Shown here one piece after another: positions 31,817-39,405 of a stretch of DNA of 43,167 nucleotides. Origin of the DNA: Muribaculaceae bacterium Isolate-013 (NCI) (GTDB lineage Bacteria > Bacteroidota > Bacteroidia > Bacteroidales > Muribaculaceae); assembly GCA_004102785.1 (NCBI GenBank), contig SCEJ01000023.1, positions 1-43,167 of the forward strand, written 5' to 3'. The notes below the pieces were generated by a model, which ran no database searches, was not told where the DNA came from, and saw nothing but the letters and a program-made list of their open reading frames with translations. The position numbers were made by a program, and so were the translations under genes. How positions within the stretch are numbered: position 1 is the first letter of the stretch; every line of letters begins with the position of its first letter.

Positions 31817-34666
31817 CTAATGTTTTTCAAGGAGATATTTAAGGGCGGCACGCATAAGCAGATCGCGGGCGGTGGCATCGGTGACGGCCTCCAGCGGGAA
31901 TCCGGCCACGAATATGCGCGATTTATCGCCGGCAGCCGACTCTGAGATTACTGCTGCCGGCAGACCGCTGCCGTTGTAGCGCATCACAACGTCTTTCTCA
32001 TCGGCCGGATATATTGCATCAGGCAGTGTCACGCCGTAATGGTTGCGGTCGGGGCGGCTCTGGAAGTCAACTGTGCTGGCATAGAATGCCGGAATCCGTC
32101 CCCCCTCCATTGTGGCTGAGGAGGAGTTGACTACTCCGGAAGCGGCCTGCGTGATGCCGAGCACTTCGGCGGCGAATATGCTGTCGGCCGGCACGGGACC
32201 TGTCGAGTCGTTCTGCGCTTTCAGCAGGTCGGAGCCGATATAGGAGCCGGTGGCCAGAAGCGCGCCACCTTTGGCCCGGTGGGCGCGCAGGCGCCCCCTA
32301 AGCTGCTGAGGGAAGGGTTCATGGCGCTTTTCGCCGCTCCCGGGACGCTCGTCGGTTTTCTGCAGTCCGAGGATAAGGTCGACAACAGGAGTGTCGGCCG
32401 GTGTCGAAGCCGAGGCGGCATAGGCCGAAGCCGAAGTGGATACATATCCGTAGCCGGCGTTGCGTATCGGCTCGCCATGCTCGGTGGTGAAATCGAATGT
32501 ATTTCCGGCAAATGTCTGGTTCTCAAGCGTGCCTGACGATGCGCCCCAGTCGGAGGTGTATTCGTCGAAGTTGAACTCCGGACCGCATGTGCCTATATCC
32601 ATGCCGACGGCAATGGCGGGTTCGCGGTTGAAATCAAAGCCTTTCCCTTCTTTCGACAGGCCGGGAGCCGCCACGCGGGTAAAACCGTTGACTATGGTCA
32701 CCACAGGCGGTTTGTGGTCGTTGTCGTACAGCGACAGGACTTCGGAGGGGAAGGCGGTGCCTCCGGCGTTTCCGGCTATTATGCGGTAGGAATGGATGGC
32801 CTCGTCGTCGATTTCCACATCATACACGGGTTTGTCGACGGTGGCCACCGGCTCGAAACCGCCATCGTCAAGGCGTTCCTCCACAATATAGTATCCGGGC
32901 ATGGCTGTGGGCTCCAGGCGGTCGGGACGCGGCTCCCACGTGAGGCGGTATTTGCCCGGAGCCGTATAGTGTATAGCGAAATCCTTCACCGGCAGCGGCT
33001 GCACCACCCAGGGTGTACCGTAACGCCCGGCGAGGAATTTCAGAATCCCTTTGTACACCGCGCGAGATAGTATGAATTTGAACTCCGGGTCGAGGCCGCG
33101 ACGCATATCCTCATAGTTCTGGTGCGACAGCGCCTCGAGTATCATGGCAGGCATCTTGGTTTCGCGCACCTCGTAGTATTTGCGGTCGCGGTAGCTGCGT
33201 GAGTTCCAGGCGGGGTCGTAAAGCGCGCGGAGGTCGTTGACCACGGCGGAATGCACGTTGCGGGTGAGTGTGCCGTTGGCCGAGCGGGCAGAACCGTTGC
33301 CGAACGGATTGCCGTCATCGGTGGAATAGAGGCCGAGTGTGCCCACCGTTGTGCCGTCGTGAGTCACTCCGGCGTCGGTGTGGAATGCGAAAGCCATATC
33401 AACGGGGATTCCCAGCCCGAGGGTATCGGGGAATATTGACGAGCCGCCGGCAAGATAGTTGGCCCAGTGGGCGCGGCTCATATAGTCGTCCTTGTAGTCG
33501 CTCTCCCCCATGTTGGGCTGCCACACGTAGCGGGGCATACCGGCGCTCTGGAGGTAGATGCCGGAGCCTTCGTTGGCCTTGAGTTTTCCTGACGTGAATC
33601 CCGGTGTGCTGAGCGAACGTGACACCGAACCCATGCCGCCGCCGACTTTCACGGCATCGGCCGACACCATGCTCTCTTCGTCGGATGAGATGTTTGAAAG
33701 CTCAACCACGGGCTTCACCTGCATACCTTTATCGAAATCGTAAGAGCCGAGATATACCCATGTGCCGCCACCCATCTGCTGGTTTACGGTTACGTTTGTT
33801 GAGCCGCCGAGGTGATTTACGGTGTAATGCGCGTCGGTGGCGCTGTTGGGCAGCGAAGCATACGACACGTACACGGCGTAATGGCCGCGCTCAGGCATGT
33901 TCACATTCCAGTAGGCATGAGAGGCATGGCGGGCATTTGACGGCGGGACGGTGGTCACCACATCGGCGGTGCCGTTGCGGAAGGGGTTGTCATAGCCGCT
34001 GAGCGCCCCGGAGGGGTGGGAATAGCCGGTGGAGTCAGGGAGTTCCTCCCATTTGAAACGGCCGTCGGCGATGGAGTATTCGCCTGCGTCCATGCCGTCG
34101 TAGTCGGCTATAACCTCATAAGGGGAGAAGTCGCGTTCGCGCGGAAGCATCACATAGGCCCCGGCATTCTCGAGCATGGGTGTGAGGTAGGCCGTGGCGA
34201 ATGTGTGCGAGAAAAGGTCCTCAAGGGTGGTGAACAGGCGCGGACGCTGATACGACCATCCGTTGGTGGCTGTGTTGAAGTAATATCCGTGGCTCGGCCA
34301 TAGGGCTATCACACGGCCGTCGAGACCTTCGGTTATCTCGGACGGCCGCTCGAATGTTACGAAACGGGCGCCGGGAGCCACGATGCTGTCGTGGCCGCGG
34401 ATAATCAGAGGCTTCACCGGAGTGACCCGTCGGGTGGTGGTGGCCGATGAACGGCGCCGGTTACGCACCTTTACCCCTTTGCGGCTTTTGCTCTTTTTAC
34501 GCTGCACCGAGGTGGTTCTGGCCTTGGTGCTTTTGCGGGTTTTCTTCTTGGCCTGCATATCCTGCGCGCAGACGGCCACAAGAGCCAGCACAAGTATGCT
34601 GAGTATGGTTTTAAGTATGTTTTTTCTCACTTTTTTAAAGCTTTTATGCCCGGTGGTGCCGGGCAT
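31817..34666 (-). CDS. Secreted amidase_3-like protein with golvesin-like domain (xanthan lyase-type annotation)
   Basis: A 949-residue exported protein. The N-terminus has a hydrophobic segment (ILSILVLALVAVCAQ), then a very Lys/Arg-rich stretch. Domain order by motif: a first amidase_3-like part with VIALWPSHGYYF and LENAGAYVMLPRERD, and an inserted golvesin-like beta domain (GHYAVYVSYASLPNSATDAH, VTVNQQMGGGTWVYLG). The second amidase part follows, with AFAFHTDAG and PAMILEALSHQN, containing the His and Glu expected as zinc ligands. It ends with fibronectin-like and sandwich domains. This layout is often annotated as xanthan lyase but fits an N-acetylmuramoyl-L-alanine amidase. The ATG at 34666 lies in a hairpin; a GTG at 34630 (RKNILKTILSILV) would give a more normal signal peptide. 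Confidence 0.78.
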   Translation of the reverse strand: MPGTTGHKSFKKVRKNILKTILSILVLALVAVCAQDMQAKKKTRKSTKARTTSVQRKKSKSRKGVKVRNRRRSSATTTRRVTPVKPLIIRGHDSIVAPGARFVTFERPSEITEGLDGRVIALWPSHGYYFNTATNGWSYQRPRLFTTLEDLFSHTFATAYLTPMLENAGAYVMLPRERDFSPYEVIADYDGMDAGEYSIADGRFKWEELPDSTGYSHPSGALSGYDNPFRNGTADVVTTVPPSNARHASHAYWNVNMPERGHYAVYVSYASLPNSATDAHYTVNHLGGSTNVTVNQQMGGGTWVYLGSYDFDKGMQVKPVVELSNISSDEESMVSADAVKVGGGMGSVSRSLSTPGFTSGKLKANEGSGIYLQSAGMPRYVWQPNMGESDYKDDYMSRAHWANYLAGGSSIFPDTLGLGIPVDMAFAFHTDAGVTHDGTTVGTLGLYSTDDGNPFGNGSARSANGTLTRNVHSAVVNDLRALYDPAWNSRSYRDRKYYEVRETKMPAMILEALSHQNYEDMRRGLDPEFKFILSRAVYKGILKFLAGRYGTPWVVQPLPVKDFAIHYTAPGKYRLTWEPRPDRLEPTAMPGYYIVEERLDDGGFEPVATVDKPVYDVEIDDEAIHSYRIIAGNAGGTAFPSEVLSLYDNDHKPPVVTIVNGFTRVAAPGLSKEGKGFDFNREPAIAVGMDIGTCGPEFNFDEYTSDWGASSGTLENQTFAGNTFDFTTEHGEPIRNAGYGYVSTSASAYAASASTPADTPVVDLILGLQKTDERPGSGEKRHEPFPQQLRGRLRAHRAKGGALLATGSYIGSDLLKAQNDSTGPVPADSIFAAEVLGITQAASGVVNSSSATMEGGRIPAFYASTVDFQSRPDRNHYGVTLPDAIYPADEKDVVMRYNGSGLPAAVISESAAGDKSRIFVAGFPLEAVTDATARDLLMRAALKYLLEKH
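34646..34666 (-). promoter_or_regulatory. Hairpin covering the annotated start codon of the amidase-like gene
   Basis: ATGCCCGG (34646-34653) is complementary to CCGGGCAT (34659-34666), with a 5-nt loop. On the minus strand the ATG at 34666 is the first base triplet of the stem. It could hide the start codon. If translation begins at the downstream GTG (34630), it lies wholly in the intercistronic gap. Confidence 0.5.
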
Positions 34667-34678
34667 CGGTTCGCACGG

Positions 34679-35845
34679 CTACTTCTGCAGCCACGTATAA
34701 TTGCGGCGGTCGGCCGAGGCACACCTCAGCCTGGCGCGCAGGCACGGCACCCACCGCCATAGCATAAGCCACCACAACAGAGGCGCCTTGAGCCTGGCAC
34801 CCAATGCCTTGCCGGCACGGAGCCATGCCAGTGAAAGCGGAATCCACAATGCGGCGGCAAGCACAGCAAGCACACACACCGGCAGCATGTTGGGGATAGT
34901 GAACACCGCGCATACGGCCGTGGCGGCCACCCAGACCCACATCATGAGCGTGGAGAGCCCCATCATGCGGCGCGGACCTTTCGGGAGCATACGTGCGGTA
35001 AAGGTGTGGCGCAGCTTCTCCTCCCTCCACATGGCGGAGGGATTCTCAGCCAGGGCGCTCACCCGGGCCGCCGCCGAAAGCTCCACGGCGGTGTTCTCTG
35101 CCGTGGCGATCTGATTTACAAACAGGTCGTCGTCGCCATGATGGAGGTTGAGGGTGCGCGAAAAGCCTTTGGCCTCAAAGAACAGGCGCCGGCTGTAACC
35201 GATGTTAAGCGCCGTGCCGCGGTAAGGGTGCCCGGCAAGGGCGGCCGAGAGCCATGTGGCCCCGGTGGCAGCCTGGTCAAATGCTTTCATTGCCGACCTC
35301 AGGCCGGCGATACGCCCCCAGCCTATCACCACCTCCTTGCCCGAGACGAAATGCCGGGCCATAAGCCGCAGCCAGCGGCGGGAGCCGGGACGCCCGCAGG
35401 CATCGGTAAGCACCACGTAATCGGTGCGGGCGGCCTTGATGCCGAGCGATATGGCAAGTTTCTTGCGGCTGAGGTTATGTGCTTTTTCGGGAACGAAGGT
35501 CTGGTAGAGGTTAGGATAATCGTGAGAGTAGCGTTTCACCACATCCGAAAGCTCGGAGCATGAGCCGTCGTTCACCACAATCACCTCGAATTCACCGGGA
35601 TACTCCTGGGTAAGAATGCCGGGGAGGGTCTCCTCGAGCTCGGCGGCGTTGTAGCTCGCATAAACTATCACCGACACCGGCGGAAGCTGCCCGTCGGTGT
35701 CATCGGTGTGTGTGTCGGCCTCTGCGGCAGCGCTCAACCGCGCTATACGCCTGCGGTAACAAATCAGCAGCCATAACATCGTCAAAGACACCACTGCTAT
35801 GGCCACATAAGCTATCGGAAGTATGTTGTATATCGAAAAGTACAC
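34679..35845 (-). CDS. Membrane-associated GT2 glycosyltransferase
   Basis: A 388-residue protein with an N-terminal membrane helix (about 8-29), a GT2 catalytic domain and two or three C-terminal hydrophobic segments (about 300-345). Catalytic landmarks are SVIVYASYNAAELEETLPGIL near 58, VIVVNDGS at 88-95, VLTDACG near 145, and HHGDDDLFVNQIA in the place of the ED motif. The start is GTG at 35845. It is the first gene of the seven-gene minus-strand operon, with 12 bp to the next gene. It probably makes an undecaprenyl- or lipid-linked glycan; the product cannot be named. Confidence 0.82.
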   Translation of the reverse strand: MYFSIYNILPIAYVAIAVVSLTMLWLLICYRRRIARLSAAAEADTHTDDTDGQLPPVSVIVYASYNAAELEETLPGILTQEYPGEFEVIVVNDGSCSELSDVVKRYSHDYPNLYQTFVPEKAHNLSRKKLAISLGIKAARTDYVVLTDACGRPGSRRWLRLMARHFVSGKEVVIGWGRIAGLRSAMKAFDQAATGATWLSAALAGHPYRGTALNIGYSRRLFFEAKGFSRTLNLHHGDDDLFVNQIATAENTAVELSAAARVSALAENPSAMWREEKLRHTFTARMLPKGPRRMMGLSTLMMWVWVAATAVCAVFTIPNMLPVCVLAVLAAALWIPLSLAWLRAGKALGARLKAPLLWWLMLWRWVPCLRARLRCASADRRNYTWLQK

Positions 35846-35866
35846 TTAAATCTTTTTTACTGCCAA

Positions 35867-35874
35867 CAAAATTA
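35867..35874 (-). promoter_or_regulatory. -7 box of the envelope operon
   Basis: TAATTTTG on the minus strand fits TAnnTTTG and lies 21 bp before the GTG start. No good TTTG was found 18-21 bp further upstream, so the match is incomplete. Confidence 0.42.
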
Positions 35875-35929
35875 CGAATTTTTTAGAAATTTCTCCCCGT
35901 GCCGCCCCTAAAAATCCCTAAATAATCCG

Positions 35930-36088
35930 TAACTTTGTTGCGATAAGTAATAGGCTGGCCGGGATGATGGCCGGCAATTTCTGTCTTTGTAACTAATACC
36001 CACTCGGTTTCCGAGGTTTGTGTCACATAAATAAATACCATGAAGCCGTAGGCCCGGGATGGTGGCCGGCGGCTGCTATTACGGAAAT
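35930..36088 (+). promoter_or_regulatory. folB promoter and repeat-containing leader
   Basis: TAACTTTG at 35930-35937 is a perfect -7 box, without a clear -33 box. The leader of about 145 nt holds a 17-nt direct repeat, CCGGGATGRTGGCCGGC, at 35959-35975 and 36054-36070 (one mismatch), and a small hairpin CTCGGTTTCCGAG near 36004-36016. The first repeat contains ATGATG opening a short frame, MMAGNFCLCN. The second contains an ATG in frame with FolB (MVAGGCYYGN-MEKW). Regulation through a leader peptide or repeated binding site is possible; no known riboswitch class was recognised. Confidence 0.5.
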
Positions 36089-36514
36089 ATGGAAAAATGG
36101 ATTATTGAGATAGACCGCATGAAAGTGCGTGCCAATCACGGTGTGTTCCCTCAGGAACGCATCGTCGGCAACGATTTCGAGGTCTCGCTCTCGGTAGAGA
36201 TTGAACCGGATGAAATGGACCGCGCCGCACTTGAGGACAATGCCTCGCTCACGGTGAGCTATGCCGATCTGGCCGACATCATCTCCGGCATAATGGCCGA
36301 CCCGGCCGACCTGCTGGAGACCGTGGCGCTGAGGATTCGCAATTCGGTCATCGGCTCGTTCCCGCAGGTGGTGGCCGGAAGAATAAAGGTGGCAAAGATT
36401 ACCCCCCCGATTCCCGTTACGATGGCACGCGCCGCAGTGGAACTGCGGTGGGACAGCAACGACACGGCCACTCCCATACTGCATCACGATTTCTCTAAAG
36501 AATTCCAACTCTGA
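36089..36514 (+). CDS. folB: Dihydroneopterin aldolase
   Basis: Converts 7,8-dihydroneopterin to 6-hydroxymethyl-dihydropterin and glycolaldehyde in folate synthesis. From ATG 36089 (MEKWIIEIDRMKVRANHGV) it has 141 residues, slightly longer than the usual 120. Motifs are ANHGVFPQERIVGNDFEVSL, the substrate-pocket Tyr in LTVSYADLADI, LLETVALRI and a lysine-containing strand VAKITPPIPV near the C-terminus. A start at 36059 would add ten residues and lies in the second copy of a leader repeat. It is followed after 6 bp by the HD protein gene. Confidence 0.88.
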   Translation: MEKWIIEIDRMKVRANHGVFPQERIVGNDFEVSLSVEIEPDEMDRAALEDNASLTVSYADLADIISGIMADPADLLETVALRIRNSVIGSFPQVVAGRIKVAKITPPIPVTMARAAVELRWDSNDTATPILHHDFSKEFQL

Positions 36515-36520
36515 AACATT

Positions 36521-37153
36521 ATGAAGATTGACGCCGAAACATGTAAAAAAGAATTCTGCGAGCTGCTACGCTCCACCGGGCGCCCGGGTGTTGACGATGT
36601 GATTGCCGACCTCGAGTCGATGGGGTTCTTCTCGGCCCCGGCATCGGCCGGACACCACCTCAACGTGGCGGGCGGTCTGACGCAACACTCGCTCAACGCC
36701 TGCAACGCCGCCCTGAAGGTATGGGAAGGACTCTCGCAACTCGACCCCGTGCTCGAAAAGGAGGTGGGACGCGACTCCATAATCATAGCCTCGCTGCTGC
36801 ACGATGTGTGCAAGAGCGACATATATTTCCGCTCCGTGAAAAAGCGCAAGAACAGCCTCGGCCAGTGGGAGGACTCCGAAGGCTACAAGGTGAGCTACCG
36901 CTCCTTCCCGATGGGCCACGGCGAGAAATCAGTGATTATGGTGCTGCTCAGCGGCCTCGAGCTCTCCGATGCCGAGATGCTGGCCATACGCTGGCACATG
37001 GGCGCATGGGGCGTGAACCAAAACTCCCTGGAGGACTGCAAGAACTACGACGCCGCGCGCAAGCTCTACCCACTCGTTGCCATAGTGCAGGCCGGCGACT
37101 CTCTGGCCGCCTCCATCCTCGAACGCTCTGCCGGCGACACCGATGACATCTGA
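36521..37153 (+). CDS. HD-domain hydrolase
   Basis: A 210-residue cytosolic protein with an HD metal site: GGLTQHSLNAC with His56, then IIASLLHDVCKSD with the His94-Asp95 doublet. A further conserved region follows (RWHMGAWG, LVAIVQAGDSLAA). The closest remembered relatives are the HD part of YhaM-like 3'-5' exonuclease proteins and small HD phosphohydrolases; the substrate is unknown. It lies 6 bp behind folB and overlaps the Nudix gene by 11 nt, so the three genes are one transcript. A role in nucleotide or pterin phosphate clean-up would suit the neighbours, but this is only inferred. Confidence 0.83.
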   Translation: MKIDAETCKKEFCELLRSTGRPGVDDVIADLESMGFFSAPASAGHHLNVAGGLTQHSLNACNAALKVWEGLSQLDPVLEKEVGRDSIIIASLLHDVCKSDIYFRSVKKRKNSLGQWEDSEGYKVSYRSFPMGHGEKSVIMVLLSGLELSDAEMLAIRWHMGAWGVNQNSLEDCKNYDAARKLYPLVAIVQAGDSLAASILERSAGDTDDI

Positions 37154-37565
37154 AACAGACAAATCCCTCCCCGGCACCACGCCGCATGCTAAGGTGGCGG
37201 CTGGCGTGATATACGATGAAGAAGGGAAAATCCTCGTATGTCGCCGCGGCTACGGCAAGAACCCAGACACCGACGGCCGCTGGGAGTTCCCCGGCGGCAA
37301 GCTCGAACCGGGAGAGACAGCACGCGAGACCATCGTCAGGGAGCTGCGCGAAGAACTCGACATCGAAGTCGCACCTTCAAGGCTTATCGCCGTAATCGAG
37401 CACACTTACCCCACATTCACAGTGCAGCTGCACTTCATCGCATGCCGCCTCCTCTCGGGGACACCGGTGATCAAAGAACATTCCGAAATGGCGTGGCTCC
37501 CGCCTGCAGGTCTGGCCTCGCTCGATTTCTGCCCCGCCGACCTCCCTGTCCTCTCGTTTTTATAA
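37143..37565 (+). CDS. Nudix hydrolase, MutT-like
   Basis: A 140-residue pyrophosphatase with the Nudix box at 52-74, GKLEPGETARETIVRELREE followed by LDI; the usual Gly before the last hydrophobic residue is Asp. RWEFPGGK precedes it and EMAWLPPAGLASLDFCPAD follows, the MutT/CTP-pyrophosphohydrolase pattern. Candidates are 8-oxo-dGTP clean-up or hydrolysis of dihydroneopterin triphosphate, which is attractive next to folB because some Nudix enzymes perform that folate step. Its start overlaps the end of the HD gene. It converges on a minus-strand unit. Confidence 0.85.
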   Translation: MTSETDKSLPGTTPHAKVAAGVIYDEEGKILVCRRGYGKNPDTDGRWEFPGGKLEPGETARETIVRELREELDIEVAPSRLIAVIEHTYPTFTVQLHFIACRLLSGTPVIKEHSEMAWLPPAGLASLDFCPADLPVLSFL

Positions 37566-37590
37566 AAGACCCGTCTTATCAGAGACTTCT

Positions 37591-37637
37591 AAAAAATGAA
37601 TAAAGCCCCCGCCGTTTACCATGGTATGGCGGGGGCT
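37591..37637 (-). terminator. Terminator of the anchor-J protein operon
   Basis: AGCCCCCGCC (37604-37613) pairs with GGCGGGGGCT (37628-37637) around a loop containing ACCATGGT. On the minus strand TTTATTCATTTTTT follows. It lies 36 bp past the minus-strand stop and can also block plus-strand readthrough from the Nudix gene. Confidence 0.8.
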
Positions 37638-37673
37638 GATAATGTATGGGGTCAATAAAGCATGTGGAGGAGA

Positions 37674-39401
37674 TCAGGGGCGCACCACCACGCGGGAAGC
37701 ATAGCCACAGACCTCCGCGACATACATGCCCGGGGAAAGGGTGTGGTCAACCGTAGAGTCAGCGCTAACGGCTCTGTCGAGAAGCAAGGCTCCAGATGCG
37801 GCATACACCCTGAGGCGAGCGCCGTCAGGCAGATTCCCCTCGATAACGAAGCAGCCTGGACGCGACAGGATTTTGAAATCTCCATCTTTTTCGACAGAGG
37901 CGACGGAGGTGCCGTCGGCTGTACGGAGCCGCAGGCATGGAGTGCCGGGAAGCACGCTCCATTCCTCGCCGTCAAGCGAGAAAGCCAGACTGTGACCGGT
38001 ATAGTTAGAGGCCAGCGCCAGACCGAGAGCCTCTCCGGCGCCCTCGTCAAGCGACATGATGTAATCGCCGGGAACAAGTTCCACCGGAGCCGGGAAGGTA
38101 AGGGTATACTCAGTGTACCCCTCGCTTTCCGTCGCGAGTTCTTCACGGCGTGAGGCGGCATACTCGAATATGACACCCTTCTTGTTTATCTGATAGATGC
38201 GGGCAATAACCGACGTGGCTGTGGAATATCCACCGAGCAGCACGAATCTCACTGCGTCGGCAAGGGTGTTTTCAGCCACCTGGAAGCGTGTGCCGAGGCG
38301 CCCGGCGGTCTTCATCGACTCGAATAGCTTCAACGACATGCATCCGGCTATCACCCCGTTGTCGCGGGCCAGCCAGGGCGTGGTGCGGTCAGGCAGGGCG
38401 ATTTCCGCCACCTCTTTCTCGGCATAGACCTCGCCGGAGGCCCCATGCAGCGTCAGCTTGCAGGTGGCATTGCCGGCGTCCTGGGTGCCGAAACCGTTGA
38501 AACTTGCCGTACCATCGTCCGTCTCATCCCACTGCAGGGTGGCCACGGCCGACGTGCGGGTGCCGGCGCTGCCGGCGGGAGTAGTTGCAGCCACGGTCAC
38601 CGAAGCGCCCGAAAGGGACTCGTCGCCGGAATTGCGCACCTGGTAGTCAACCACAAGGGGTGTGGTGACCGTCCATGACGAAGGTATCATCGTGAAGCCG
38701 AAATATGGCTCGTGCGGAAGCAGGAACTCACCCCCTTTAAGAGGTATTTCCGAGATCCTGATATCGTCGAACGCCACGAAATTGCCGTTGCGCCGGCTGC
38801 AATGGTTGATTCCGAAATAATAGTCGGCTGTGGCCGTGGGGCTGAAACGTGCCGCAAGTTCGCGCCATTCCGTAGCGTCGGTCACTATCGCCGAGGCTCC
38901 CGTAGCGTCGGCCACTACCGAAGTGAGGCCGGCCGCGTCAGGCACCGTGCCCGCCATTACCCGGAACTCGTCGGTGACCTTGCCATAGCCAGGAGCGTTG
39001 ACGAACATACCGAAACGGTAATTCTTCCCTGCCTCAAGACGCACCGCGGGAGTGACGGCCCATTCGTTGCGGTCGTTATCCTCGTCGTAAGAGGAATAGA
39101 GGTAATAGTTGCCCGAATGGCCCGGAAGCCCTTTCAGGTAATAAGCCTCGAAACGGTAGCCGGAAGCCCCGCCCGACACGCTCCACCCAAAGGCCGGGAG
39201 GATGCACCCGACGCTGGAGACGCCGAGATCCGGAATACCCTCGAAATCCTCGTAAAAGACCGAAGGAAGTGATGACGGCGCCGCTGACTGAAGCGACAAA
39301 TTACCGGCGCGCCCGGTGGCCGGAACCCTGTTCCGGCCATGGGCGCACAACGGCAATGTCAAGGCAAGTGCCAGGGCACCTGACATGAGTGTTTTCATCA
39401 T
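37674..39401 (-). CDS. Secreted choice-of-anchor-J protein with Por-type tail
   Basis: A 575-residue protein starting MMKTLMSGALALALTLPLCA, a signal peptide. An anchor-J/MAM-like domain follows (VFYEDFEGIPDLG near 48, then NEWAVTPAVRLEAGKNYRFG and FVAFDDIRISEI near 215). Next come an FN3/CARDB-like region (VDYQVRNSGDESLSGASV), a second sandwich domain and a C-terminal tail (GCFVIEGNLPDGARLRVYAA ... LSPGMYVAEV). The tail resembles type A Por-secretion sorting domains. No catalytic motif was seen. It is the second gene of a two-gene unit, 4 bp behind the larger related protein. It is probably a surface-displayed binding protein. Confidence 0.75.
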   Translation of the reverse strand: MMKTLMSGALALALTLPLCAHGRNRVPATGRAGNLSLQSAAPSSLPSVFYEDFEGIPDLGVSSVGCILPAFGWSVSGGASGYRFEAYYLKGLPGHSGNYYLYSSYDEDNDRNEWAVTPAVRLEAGKNYRFGMFVNAPGYGKVTDEFRVMAGTVPDAAGLTSVVADATGASAIVTDATEWRELAARFSPTATADYYFGINHCSRRNGNFVAFDDIRISEIPLKGGEFLLPHEPYFGFTMIPSSWTVTTPLVVDYQVRNSGDESLSGASVTVAATTPAGSAGTRTSAVATLQWDETDDGTASFNGFGTQDAGNATCKLTLHGASGEVYAEKEVAEIALPDRTTPWLARDNGVIAGCMSLKLFESMKTAGRLGTRFQVAENTLADAVRFVLLGGYSTATSVIARIYQINKKGVIFEYAASRREELATESEGYTEYTLTFPAPVELVPGDYIMSLDEGAGEALGLALASNYTGHSLAFSLDGEEWSVLPGTPCLRLRTADGTSVASVEKDGDFKILSRPGCFVIEGNLPDGARLRVYAASGALLLDRAVSADSTVDHTLSPGMYVAEVCGYASRVVVRP

Positions 39402-39405
39402 TAGA

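Noticed and set aside
35938-36088. A known folate or other riboswitch before folB
   Set aside because: No consensus core of a tetrahydrofolate riboswitch or another class could be recognised. Only a direct repeat and small hairpins were seen.
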